Part shown: positions 48,922-59,165 of the stretch, piece after piece
Layout: every line of letters begins with the position of its first letter
How positions within the stretch are numbered: position 1 is the first letter of the stretch
DNA from: Clavelina lepadiformis
Taxonomy: Eukaryota > Chordata > Ascidiacea > Aplousobranchia > Clavelinidae
Length of the DNA stretch: 64,000 bases
Direction: 5' to 3'
NCBI RefSeq assembly: GCF_947623445.1
Contig: NC_135247.1
Coordinates: forward strand, 16,060,501 to 16,124,500
Notes under the pieces: model-generated
The model's database searches: none
What the model was told of the DNA's origin: nothing
The model's input: the letters and a program-made list of their open reading frames with translations, nothing else
Position numbers and translations under genes: made by a program

Positions 48922-50889
48922 TTAACGAATAACATGTTGGTTGATAAATCTAAATACCTTACAGAATATAAAGTTGCTGAGAGCTGATGTCGGTCTAAAT
49001 ATCTTAAAATCTATTGCACATTTATCTCTTGGAGCTGAAGCTTGTATCGCACTAACAACGAAAAATGGAAGCAAAATCGAAAATAGCAAAGTACTGAAGT
49101 AAGTTGCTACAAAAAGCGGCAAGCCAAAACCACAGAAATAAAGCCAATTCCGGTGAATAAATTGGAGGCGTGCATTAAATCCTATTCCCATGAAAAACCA
49201 TTTGTACTCAAATGCATATAAAGCGTATAATAAACAAAGATGAACACAATACATTACATAGGCGATTTCCTCAATAAAAATGTGCTTGACAGCAATAGCT
49301 TGTAACAAAAAGAAAAATACTATAAATGCTCCGTAAATTAAATCTGCAAAGAAACTAGAAAATGATTTCAATTGCTTATACAGGGGTTCATGAGTTTTTT
49401 TAAAAAAATCATCAAACCAAAGTCTAGTTACTGCTTTAATTATAATGTTTAACGGAAATAAAAAAGAGGCAGAAAAGATGTAAAACAAAGTAACTCCAAC
49501 AAAATGCCATGAACCAGGGTGCTTGTCCTTATCACTGTCTCGCCATAATGCTGAAGACACCTAAAATGAACCTTTCTGTATATATTGTATCTGCATATAG
49601 TTTTTCTGTATTATTATATCTCTATATTGTTTCAGATATATCTTTAAACCAATTAAGTTATACATAAGTAATACAAGTAGGATATTTTAATGTAAAACTA
49701 AGCTGCATAGACAAAGGTACATCCAGGAGTTTGATAAAAAAGGGTCAAAGGATTTACAACAGTTCATTACCAACATAGTTGCTTCTTTTTATGATTTTTA
49801 CAGATTTAACATGAGGTCAATAAAACAAGTAAAGTGATTCTTGCTTTGTTTTTTCACAAAAATCATTGCGACAGAAGTCTAGTTCGTTTGCATTTCCTAC
49901 AACACATAAAGTATATTCTGATATCATAATTTGGCCTAACTTTTTTTGTTCAAATTAAAAATAAACCAACTTCATTGGATAATATAGAAATCTGTGAAAC
50001 TGAGTATGTCCTAAATGAAAGATAAAAATTACAAGACTATGATCAGTAACACACAATCTGGAAAAATACGGCGCTGTATGTCTGCATGAGCCCAAACAAA
50101 AAGAGCCAAGGCTGGGATTCAAAACCAACCCCTGGATACACTTTGCAGGCAGAAGAGTTGAAGTTTTTTGTAAAATATTTTCTTTCCCTTTTTTCTATTT
50201 ATCTACTTGTGTACATGACAAGACAGTTAATGATAAAACCCTGCATCTGGTAAATTGTTTTGCTTTTCAATTTTAAAGCCTGTATCTGTTATTGAAATGG
50301 GCAACTGTCAAAAACAAACCCAAAATTAATAAAGCAGCCTAATTTAGTTCTAAAAGAAATACAGTAGTAATATTACCGATAGAAGCCCATTGAGTGAATA
50401 TATGCACAACCAGGCAACACCATTTAAAGTTGAACACTTGAAAACACGAATGATCATAAGACCGGAAGCTCGATTGCCCAGTCTTTGCTCTAAGATATTA
50501 AAAACACAACTTTTAATCTGTCAAACATAATCACGGTATTCACAGCAAAGTAATCCGACTCATCTTTACACTTTAGTAGCATGGTCAAGAAACCAATTCA
50601 CAGAACTAAAACAGTATCAGTACAACTCATCAAATGATTTGATTCAATGTTTTATTTATCATTAAAAAAAACAATCCAACTAACATAAAGCTTTTTACTT
50701 AATTTACTCACTTATACCATTTATATCTCCATTTGCAAATCCCTTGTTGATAGCTGCTGATGCATTTTGCTTGTCACACTTATCTTGTTCAATCTTTTGG
50801 TCCAATAGTAAAATCCAAATGATTCCATAAACAGAATCTTTAAAACCCAGCCAAAACTGAACGAAACAATTCCAAGTTTCAACTAACAT
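48922..50889 (-). CDS. EI24: EI24 autophagy-associated transmembrane protein
   Basis: Three exons on the - strand: 50889-50712, 50489-50377, 49560-48922; splice phases fit and the product is 309 residues (human EI24 is about 340). EI24 (PIG8, Epg-4 in worms) is a multipass ER membrane protein needed for autophagy and linked to p53-induced apoptosis. The N-terminus (GFKDSVYGIIWILLLDQKIE) matches human [20 protein letters not shown]. Exon 2 carries the RVFKCSTLNGVAW motif (human RIFQCCAWNGGVF). Exon 3 has the best-kept signatures: LLYALYAFEYKWFFMGI, RNWLYFCGFGLPL and LLFSILLPFFVVSA. Several hydrophobic segments run through exons 2 and 3. The C-terminal tail is shorter than in vertebrates. It faces away from the aCA array and shows no functional link to it. 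Confidence 0.95.
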
Positions 50890-50990
50890 TATTTTACAAT
50901 CTTATTTTTAATGGCGAACAACAAACTTTTAAAACCGAAACTTTTTGACTTGTTTTAACACATTGTGAGCTTAACAACAATTAGAATATA

Positions 50991-51740
50991 TAGACTTACC
51001 ATACGTCCCGTTTTAGCCGGGACAGTCCCGCTTTTAAAGGCTTTGTCCCGGCGTCCCGGTCAGTCAACTAAAAGTCCCGCTTTGGCATTTACTGAGCCAG
51101 CATTGCCCTACACTACATGGATATTAGCATGATGTGATTGGTCTGTTTAGCCACCTTGCAGAAAAGCAATACTCGATGCGTGTTCTTGTTTCGTTGTGTT
51201 AAATGTGAGAGTAATTGTTACATCATTATAGCTGGTAATTGGTCCAGTAGTGAGTTGATTGTTAGCGCATTCGCTTGTTCAGTGTTCAGTAATAGTAAGC
51301 TAGGAGGAGGAGATGATCTTTTTGCAGTTAGGTTATCGAAAGAACTTAGTTCGTACGGTACCGTTACTTGTTTGCATTTTCTTCTGCAAAAACCATTTGA
51401 ATGTGAAAGCTCTTATCACCTGCAAAATTAAAACTGACTTTTCCTGCTGTGATTTTTATGAGAAAATAAAGTCGAATATAGACTTCTGGAAGAAAGTATT
51501 TTCTACAGAAAAGTATGATTTGACGATTATGTAAATTTACAAATGCTTGAACGTTTTTTTGTTTCCTAGTAAAATCCATTATTTTAGTTTTTCTTGGTGT
51601 CTTACTACTTTAGTTGTCCCTGACGATAGGAATCCAAAATAATCTCATACTTCTAGTAAGATATGAACCACATAATTATCTGATAGGGATCGTTGTTCTG
51701 AAGCGTCCCGCTTTTCAATCACAAAAATATGGTAAGCCTA
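50991..51740 (+). mobile_element. Non-autonomous hAT element, family X copy 1, 750 bp
   Basis: The ends TAGACTTACCATA and TATGGTAAGCCTA are inverted with one mismatch. The 8-bp duplication AGAATATA is exact (50983-50990 and 51741-51748). Inside the left end are repeated GTCCCG blocks (CGTCCCGTTTTAGCCGGGAC). The interior has no recognisable transposase; frames of up to 97 codons are not supported as genes. A 311-bp relative in the opposite orientation is at 56056-56366. It lies about 100 bases upstream of the EI24 start codon, close to where its promoter should be. Confidence 0.9.
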
Positions 51741-51748
51741 AGAATATA

Positions 51749-53119
51749 TAGATTGTTGAGTGTATAGTTTTGTGGTAATTAACGTTTTGTTACCTAACCT
51801 AGGCTACCTTTTAAAATTTTGCATAGAACTGCCCAGGAAATTGAAGACAAAAAGTCGCTCAGATGGAAATACAATTGAGGATTCGCTTAATTACACTAGA
51901 ACAATAGACCAGCTTAACATACTTAGCTATTCCCAATACAATTTATAGCACCATATGATGTGGATAGACCATTCAAGGTAGGTCGTGTCTTATCAATTAT
52001 CATCAATAGCAAAATGGTGACAAAAATTGCTTAAAATTTAAAAAAATCGACAACTTTCAACATTTTACCAATCTCAGGGTTTTTCAGGTCAACTAAATCA
52101 AATTAAAAATATCCAAACTAACGAATATGAACTTCTGCATTTGCGAAGCACTGGTTGATATAGGCTGGAATCTAGATCGTATAGTAGATAGTTAACGTAC
52201 GGTTAAAGTCTGTGATATATGACACTTACTAACCTTTTACTTCTAAACTCTAAAGTCTAAAGCATAGCAACCGCAATCTTCAATTCTGTCACTGCCTGTC
52301 TCAAGCAACATACTGCGTTACACGCGTTTGGTCACTCTGGTGAAATGACCTTTTTTGTTCTTTGTCTTGCGAGCACGCTGCAATTTGAAAGCGGCACTTA
52401 AAATCATACCGGTTGATGCAAGGCCAAACATATTGACAAAAATGGAAAAATCATTTTTGTTCACATCTCTTGCGATGAAAGTGTTTTTTTATGCCTAGGA
52501 CTTTAAACAAAATAGGCTAAAATTATCCTCTCTCACGTTTATCAATGAGAAGCGCAAATTTTTTGAAAATTATTTTGAATAACATAACTTTCAAAGATCT
52601 ACCTACATTTGCTTTGTATTCATATTCAGTGCATAGACACCAGTTTTCCCTCACATTATGAAGCGCAATGGCATAGTATAACGTCATCTTCACTCTTAAA
52701 ATGAGAAAAGGAATAGCACAACTAAGCGTTGATTTAGTGAACTTGTATTTAATCAAAAAGTCAGTTTATTTTTCGTCATCACCGATCGACAAAATCGATC
52801 CAAACCACTGTTGGTATGTCCCATATGATAAGATGCCAATCATTAGAAACGGAGCATTGATTGAGCACAATCAATCAACTTCGATTGCAGCTGGTGGCGA
52901 GGGATCAGGTTGACGTGATGTCTGGACCACATTGTTTTGTAATTGTCTATTGCGAAGTGGATTGCGTAGTTTTTTTTATCATAGTTAATATATTCTGGAT
53001 AGCATGCTTTCCAATAATTAACTCATGTACAACCTTGTACAGTTATTATTTTGCGTCATCATCTATAATTTGTGTATATTTTGTGTTTAAGAGTTTGTTT
53101 ACTACAAATATTTTATTTA
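51749..53119. other. Unassigned repeat-rich stretch
   Basis: No gene is recognised. The sequence is AT-rich with short frames only. It separates the hAT element from the kelch fragment and may include degraded transposon sequence. Confidence 0.4.
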
Positions 53120-53226
53120 GGGAAGATGCCGAAACAGTTGAGTTCTATGATCCAGCCACCAATAAATGGCAAGTATCGACCAACATGGACAGAGAACGAG
53201 ACTGTTCTTGCGTCCTTTCAATTTGA
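53120..53226 (+). pseudogene. Kelch-repeat gene fragment
   Basis: A frame starting after a T-rich tract and AG (53119-53120) encodes EDAETVEFYDPATNKWQ followed by NMDRERDCSCV, then stops. The pattern VExYDPxTNxWxxxxxMxxxRxxxxV is a kelch blade as found in BTB-kelch (KLHL) proteins, the substrate receptors of cullin-3 ubiquitin ligases. Only one blade is visible; no neighbouring kelch exon, BTB or BACK domain is nearby. It is probably a captured or duplicated exon piece. It could instead be a real exon of a gene I cannot assemble. Confidence 0.6.
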
Positions 53227-53229
53227 AGT

Positions 53230-54010
53230 TTTGTTGGATTTTGATTTTTTCATCTGGATATGTTTAACAGTTCATTTAATTTATTTCATGATTCATCGAA
53301 ATTTTTTTTATCTTCAATATTTTATTTGCCAATTTTTATCAGTAATCGTCTCGGATTTGATTTTGACGTCATAAAAGCGACCATCTTCAAATATGATTTT
53401 TTGTGGTTGGGAATTTTTTATGTAATTTCCGTCGGCTTAAAATTTTTTAATCTTATTACTATTTATTTTGTACAAATGAATATTTAATTTCAATTAAATG
53501 CATTTTATCCTCTTATCGTTTGTTGTTTCGATTTATAAAGTTTATTCCAGTATATATGTGTATTTCCATCCGTGCAATGGCCCTCTACCTTGGTTGTCTC
53601 AAAAAATGAAATTGATTTAAACATGGGATCATTTGTCGTTGACATGGATTGAATATTTCCATTTTAACCCGATGATTATTTCGTTTTTCTTTTTTAGACC
53701 TTATTATACTTTTCTCAAATATTTGCCTGTTATTGGTTATTTTCCTCACGTGACCTTATTCTCATTTGTTTAATTTTTTCGATTCTGTGTCATTAAGTTC
53801 TTCCACTGTTATAAGTTCTGCAGGGGCTAATAAGTCTAACTTTTTACCTATTAATTATCTCAAAAATTTATATTTATTTTTTCTGGATTAAAAACATGAA
53901 TAGAACATTTATCAAAATTGAACCACTTCCAAATCATATTTGTTAACAGATTAGTCTTTCCTGAACCTGTAGCACCAACTATCATATAAAGACAATCTGG
54001 CTAAAGATAA
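53230..54010 (-). mobile_element. Polinton (Maverick) remnant, broken
   Basis: A - strand stretch at about 53905-54003 encodes a P-loop with the context IVGATGSGKTNLL. This is characteristic of the genome-packaging ATPase (FtsK/HerA type) of Polintons and related virus-like elements. The surrounding AT-rich sequence probably belongs to the same element, but I recognise no other core gene in it. The copy is a fossil: a short piece with multiple breaks, far below the usual 15-20 kb, and without visible terminal repeats. The limits given are approximate. It looks moderately old. Confidence 0.6.
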
Positions 54011-54277
54011 TGATGCTTAATTTGTTTTTCATCATCGCTTAACCAAATGTCGAGTGTACAACTCTTTGGCGGGCCGGAATTTTCATTAATAGGCTGCTAT
54101 AATTCACACTCACTTCAATATATTACGCTACATTGTTGCAATCTCAATCATACCAATCACAAAAACAGCAAAAGATATGTATTCACACTTCAACAACACA
54201 GCATTATAAAAAAGTTTAGGTTAAAGCTCGTGTGCATCTCTCTTTTTATCTATAACGACTAGTCTACTCTACAGACA

Positions 54278-54298
54278 ATCTCGTACTTAGTACGAGAT
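54278..54298. repeat. Perfect 10-bp hairpin
   Basis: ATCTCGTACT and AGTACGAGAT are exact inverted arms around a single T. The surrounding 100 bases repeat GACTAGT and CGTAC motifs (ACTAGTCTAC, AGACTAGTACGACGTAC). Its role is unknown; it may be part of a transposon subterminal region. Confidence 0.7.
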
Positions 54299-54469
54299 AC
54301 TAGTCTACCGCTTTCGCACCAGTTTTATGGCGTACCAATAGACTAGTACGACGTACTTATGGCGTAACAATACCACAATTTTTTCAAACAGTGCTAACAC
54401 TGCAGTTTGAAACTCAATAAGAAAGAGCTGTTCGCGGTAATCTTGTGATAACTAAATAACATGTCTCGG

Positions 54470-54531
54470 GCCAAACGATTTCGCATGGCGGGCCGGATCC
54501 GGCCCGCGGGCCGTAGGTTGCCGACCCTTAG
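54470..54531. mobile_element. Right end of a hAT-like element
   Basis: GGCGGGCCGGATCCGGCCCG continues into CGGGCCGTAGGTTGCCGACC and CTTA. This GC-rich block ending in GTTGCCGACCC resembles the end of many hAT elements. No partner end is certain; a GGCGGGCCGGAATTTT block at 54069 might be the far side. Confidence 0.45.
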
Positions 54532-54590
54532 CTTAAGTATTGGTCAAAATTAATTATACAGTATTCATTTATTATAAAGACAGATAAAAG

Positions 54591-54900
54591 ATGAGTATCT
54601 CAAACTTTGGTACAACTGCTTCCAAAAAAATTACTACTCAAACTAAAGTTATAGGAATTAAAAGTAAATTGTCAAAATCTGGGGATGTTATTCAAGGAAA
54701 TCTTGATTTAACTGGCTATAGTTTTAAAAATTAAGCTAACACTGAGAATGAAAGTGATGGTAATAATAAATTTTTGCACAACGCAATGAGTAATGTTATA
54801 CGCTTTACGCCTTTGGTAAGCTATGAAGATAGTATCCTATAAGGTTCAAATTTAACAATAACTCCGGACTCCCTTCACTGGCACTTCTTTCCATTAACTT
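54591..54900 (+). mobile_element. Possible fiber-like remnant of the same virus-like element, broken
   Basis: A + strand stretch starting near an ATG at 54591 encodes a short segment with GDVIQGNLDLTGYSF. This resembles the G-D-x-x-x-G-x-L-x-L-x-G-x pattern of fiber-type proteins in phages and Polinton relatives. It is degraded and short. Assigning it to the neighbouring Polinton remnant rests on proximity only. Confidence 0.35.
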
Positions 54901-55089
54901 ATCGCTTACTGTAGCGCTATTAACTCTCTTTTTCTTTTTTCCACAACCGTAAGCACAGCATTGAGTTCCCCTTTTATCCATGTTTTATATAGATTACAAA
55001 ATTGACAAACAAATGTAATAATTTAACGTTGGACCTAACAGCTTAAAAGCCTTATAAAATCGTGTTCAGAGCCCAGTTTGGGTCCCTTA

Positions 55090-55808
55090 CATAGATATCT
55101 TATATATAATAACTAGATATCCAACTCTCGCTGAAAAGTGAAGCAAGCCTGCGATGACACATGCGCCCAAAAGCGTTGGGAGAGAGTGAGAGAAAGGCTA
55201 AAAGCCGATTGTAAATTCGTTCTGTATAGGCCTAATTCTATTGAAGTTTTTCGAAAAGCCGAGCTGTTTGCACTGCGCTATCACCGATTGTTTTTGTAAA
55301 TATTTGTATTTTAGCTGTATCAATGAGTAAGCTTGCCTAGGCTAATTGCCTACCGGTACCGTATAGGCCTAGCATAAGGCAATGTGGTTGCCCTTCATTT
55401 GAGTAAGAGTTGCATGATCCAAAGCAAATAATTGATACATAAATAATTTCTTTCAACAATTTATTGCCAGAAACATCCTACCATTCGCACAAACTGCTCG
55501 CTAATGATACCGGTACGGTACGGGCCGTTCCAGTATCTGGGCCCATATTTAAACGCCAAACACCCTTTAACTATGCAATTGAGCTTTAGCAATATTGCTT
55601 AGCATCGTCTGCATCAAAAAACGTCTTTCTATTTCATAACTATTTTCCAATGTCACATAATCTTTTCATATGTTGCATTCAACAAATATGCGCCAGAGCA
55701 TTTCTGGTCGCATATGTTGACAAAATGGCGGACCCATACTGGCTTCACTTCTTAAAGCGCAAGCGCAAGGTAGTTGGATATCTAGTTATTATATATAAGA
55801 TATCTATG
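55090..55808. mobile_element. Element or hairpin with 37-bp perfect inverted repeats
   Basis: Bases 55090-55126 and 55772-55808 are exact reverse complements over 37 bases. The left arm starts CATAGATATCTTATATATAA and ends AACTAGATATCCAACT. They are 645 bases apart. Outside each arm is a further GTCCCTTA or its complement TAAGGGAC with a slight offset. Perfect arms imply a young insertion or recent copying. The interior near 55724 has AAAATGGCGGACC, a strong translation start context, followed by a frame reading MADPYWLHFLKRKRK that runs into the right arm. No known family was recognised. Confidence 0.75.
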
Positions 55809-56055
55809 GTCCCTTACCGTTGTCGCCAAATCTCTTCAATTGGCTCCATTTTTGATTGGTCGACAACAATAATAAGGGCAATCTAGTGTTTTATAGGATA
55901 TCTATGGTTTGGATACTGTACTGCATTTTATACCTAAAGAGGTCGTACTTGAAACCAACATAGGATGTCTATAGTTTGGATGGTCACGGATCGCCACTTC
56001 CCGTTTTTGTGAATGTGAGTATTCTGTCTTTAGACTTGGACCAGTAGCCTATCAG

Positions 56056-56366
56056 TAGGCTTACCATAATTTTGTGGCTTCAAAGCGGGACGCTTTCGAA
56101 ATATGACGTCACAATAAAATTATTATCGAAAACAATGAAATAAATAACAAAAAAGATTACGAATTCTTCTTCAAGAAGTACCGGTACGCTACACAGCAAA
56201 AACAATAATAAGAATATGCTAATGTTCGTGTATGGCTTCTATGCGGTATGCCTATGCTGGCTGACTGAATGCCAAATCGGGACGTTAGACCGACCGATCG
56301 GGACGCCGGGACAAGACGTTAAAAAGGGGGACTGTCCCGGCTAAAACGGGACGTATGGTAAGCCTA
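56056..56366 (-). mobile_element. Non-autonomous hAT element, family X copy 2, 311 bp
   Basis: Ends TAGGCTTACCATA and TATGGTAAGCCTA are exactly inverted, flanked by the 8-bp duplication CCTATCAG (56048-56055 and 56367-56374). Both subterminal regions match copy 1 (50991-51740) in reverse orientation, including CCCGGCGTCCCG and AAGCGGGACGC type blocks. It is shorter than copy 1, with most of the interior missing. Confidence 0.92.
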
Positions 56367-56374
56367 CCTATCAG

Positions 56375-57283
56375 GAATTAGGTGGAAATGTGTCTACTTG
56401 GCTCTTTGAAAGTTGAGGATTGCCAACCACTGTTCTAGCTACTAGCTGATAGAATCATAGAATTTCGTACTGTCTATCGTTTAGTGCACTTTTGGGTCTC
56501 AATATTGTGCCCTCTCTTGGCCACAGAAACGGGATTCCGATCCCTAGGATGAGGTTTCTTTTGTGTGGGTTTTCTAGAATCTAGAACATCCAATTGTTGT
56601 GAACTTAAGAAATTCTTTGTCATTTTAATCTAATCATGTCACTTTAGGCCTATGTATTTATTTCGGCTATTAATATACGTGTTTTTAATGTTAGAGAACA
56701 TATCCTCTACATCTTCCAACAGTATATTATTTTGGCCTTAAATTCATTAAAGTTAGGAATTATTTTGTGGGTTTGGTGGCCATGCTAACCTACCATCTTA
56801 CAGCACATTTGTATTATTGCCATCTTGCATGTTTTAAGCTCTTGAGCTTTGCCACTTTTTCCTGCTCGTTAATTGTCCGTGAGCATGTGTTTTATTATGC
56901 TATAGCCTAGCTTATAACTACAACGGTTATAGCATCGTTACTTTCGCTCTGTACAGTTAATGGCGAAAAATGAACAATGTCATACAATTCAATACAACCA
57001 GTAGTACAGAAAGTCAATAAGCCTGCAGCATTAAACAACAGTTTTAGTCTGACGGTGGTAATTATGTAGGCCTTGGCATTAATACTGTAGGTAATATGTA
57101 TAGGCTAGGCGGGTCTAGTACAGAAGTACACTACCACTGGATGCTTGTGCATACTAGACCCCAGCTGTTCAAATTGTGACGTCATTTGTTTGTGTACTTC
57201 TGCACTAGACCCGGTTATGTTTTTATAGGCCTTAAGCTTAAAACGTGCTCAAATTTGAGTGACTATTTCACTCTAAGTAGGTC
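56375..57283. other. Intergenic stretch between hAT elements
   Basis: No gene is seen. The sequence contains several AGGCCTA and TAGGCCT copies, common in this region, and no element ends that I can pair. Confidence 0.45.
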
Positions 57284-57291
57284 CTGTAGCC

Positions 57292-58073
57292 TAGGGTTGC
57301 CATACCGTCCGGAAAATTCCGGACATGTCCGGAATGTAGGGTTAAATTTTGCGTCCGGGAGGAATTTTAAAAAATGCTCAAATGTCCGGAATTTTATGAT
57401 GGGCGTTTTAGGGGAATTAGAATTGCGGGAATAATCCTGTAAATCAGGGGTGTCCAACACGTGGCACGCGACGTGTCTGACCTAGACCCTAGCCTAGAGA
57501 TCACCATAGCCTAACCCTAGCCTAGAGATCACCAGAGGTCAAATCAGAAATAGCCCAATAGCCTAGTGCAGTAGTTCCCAACCTTTTTTAGTCACGGACC
57601 CCTTTTTCAAGCCTGCGGACCCCTACCTAAAATTTGCCAAGAATTCAATCAGAAAATATCTTGTTATTTAATGCATAACCTACTATTGAGGGATATTTAC
57701 TGTAATATCGGATATACTTGAGAGCTGCTGCAAATTTAAATGAAATAGTGTCTTAAAATGTTTATGATTCTCTTCTTTCGTTGCACAAACAATAGAGAAA
57801 CAAAGTAGCCTACATGCAACCAAGACACTCACGGACCCCCTTACACTATCTCACGGACCCCCAAGGGGTCCGCGAACCCCAGGTTGGAAACCACTGGCCG
57901 AGTGAATTCACGACACTATGTTCAAAAATCCACTCCGGTATACAATGGATAGGCAAAGCATTGCTAGTGTGACGTCATATTGACAGACAATGTGTTCATA
58001 CCTCATTTTTAAAAACCGCTAGTGGGCACTAAAGAGTGTCCGGATTTTAGGCCACGAAAATATGGTAACCCTA
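57292..58073. mobile_element. hAT element with perfect target duplication, hosting a nested element
   Basis: Left end TAGGGTTGCCATA and right end TATGGTAACCCTA are inverted with one mismatch. The 8-bp duplication CTGTAGCC is exact (57284-57291 and 58074-58081). TGTCCGGA blocks occur just inside both ends. Without the nested 328-bp element and its target duplication, the host is about 450 bp. CAGGGGTGTCCAACACGTGG at 57446 looks like one end of yet another hAT copy inside it, without a clear partner. No transposase is present. Confidence 0.9.
57569..57896. mobile_element. Nested non-autonomous hAT element, 328 bp
   Basis: Left end CAGTAGTTCCCAACCT and right end AGGTTGGAAACCACTG are inverted with two mismatches. 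The flanks GCCTAGTG (57561-57568) and GCCGAGTG (57897-57904) match at seven of eight bases, which fits an aged 8-bp duplication. GGACCCC motifs face each other inside the ends. It lies wholly inside the element at 57292-58073 and so inserted later. Confidence 0.85.
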
Positions 58074-58417
58074 CTGTAGCCCATATTTAACAAGTCAAAA
58101 GTAAATAGGCGGTTAGGTCTAGTTTAAGAGAATGGGCATGCCAAAGTTAATTGAAGTTATTTCCAGGGTGCATTCCATGTGAGTTATGCCAAAGATCCCC
58201 AGTGTAATCTCCAGTTTGACCGCAGCATGAAACGGAGCCAATTCATGGCAACTGCACTTCCGTTTTTCTCTTGTTTAGACAAAAAATAGCAGTGTCTTCT
58301 TTTTAATTTTTTTTTAGAAGTTGTAGTTGGCATAACATCTTCAGCATGGTACGCCCGGCTGATCTTCGATGAACCCATCGCACGAAATGCACCCTGCAGG
58401 CCTGGAGCTATTCGGGG

Positions 58418-58554
58418 TTTAATTGACTTAAGATTAGAGGGAAGATTTAGGTTATGTTTCAGTTTCTATCTTATTATAAGATTTAAGTTAGGTAAACCAG
58501 GGACCAATAAAAAATAGCTTTGACTGCACAACTTTTTCCGGAGCAGTAGTGGCG
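58418..58554 (+). repeat. Dispersed repeat, copy 2
   Basis: Same-orientation relative of 11691-11816; see that entry for the shared blocks. The copies are clearly diverged, so this family is old. Confidence 0.55.
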
Positions 58555-58661
58555 ACCAAAAAATTAAGGTAATAATTGCTGGTAATACCTAACAACAAAA
58601 TTAACAATTACATTTAATTAATAATATACAAATGCAACAATTAACAATGGGGTCGGGATTA

Positions 58662-58733
58662 TATCCCAACTGGAAAGTACTGCAGTTTTCAACAAGAAGT
58701 CATGCGTGCAAAGATGCAAATTTTGGTGTGCAT
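58662..58733 (+). repeat. Short repeat, copy 1
   Basis: TCCCAACTGGAAAGTACTGC followed by AGTTTTCAAC resembles 59840-59910 (TCCCAACTGAAAAGTATGAC then AGTTTTCGAC). Identity is about 70 percent over 70 bases. Family unknown. Confidence 0.45.
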
Positions 58734-59165
58734 TGAATCAGACTAAACAAAGGTTAATTTCAAGAAGATAAAAGTTGCCTTGTTTTAGGGAATTCTTTCT
58801 TTGTAAAACTTAGCAAAATATACCGTAGGGTAACAGCTTATTCCCTGAAACTGTTTTACATTTGCCGGTTCATTGGTTCTGTGCCGTAGTGAAAAGTGTG
58901 TTTGCTGCACACATGAGATTCATCAACAAACACGCCAATTTTCTTTTCTTCCTGCTGATTTATAATAAATAAAATATTAAGGCTTTAGTGCATGCTATCA
59001 TACCAAAATGCCTGGGTTTGGTGCATGGTAATGATAAATAGCTTTGTAGTTATAGAGATTGTTCAGGTGATTGGTACATCTGTATATATCAGCTATATAA
59101 TGCGCACTGCTGACTAAAATTATCATAGTGTATATAGCCAACTAAATTACCAACTGGTGTATCTT

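Noticed and set aside
56056-56366. The two family X hAT ends as one large 5.4-kb transposon (50991-56366)
   Set aside because: Each copy has both of its own ends and its own different 8-bp duplication, so they are separate insertions.
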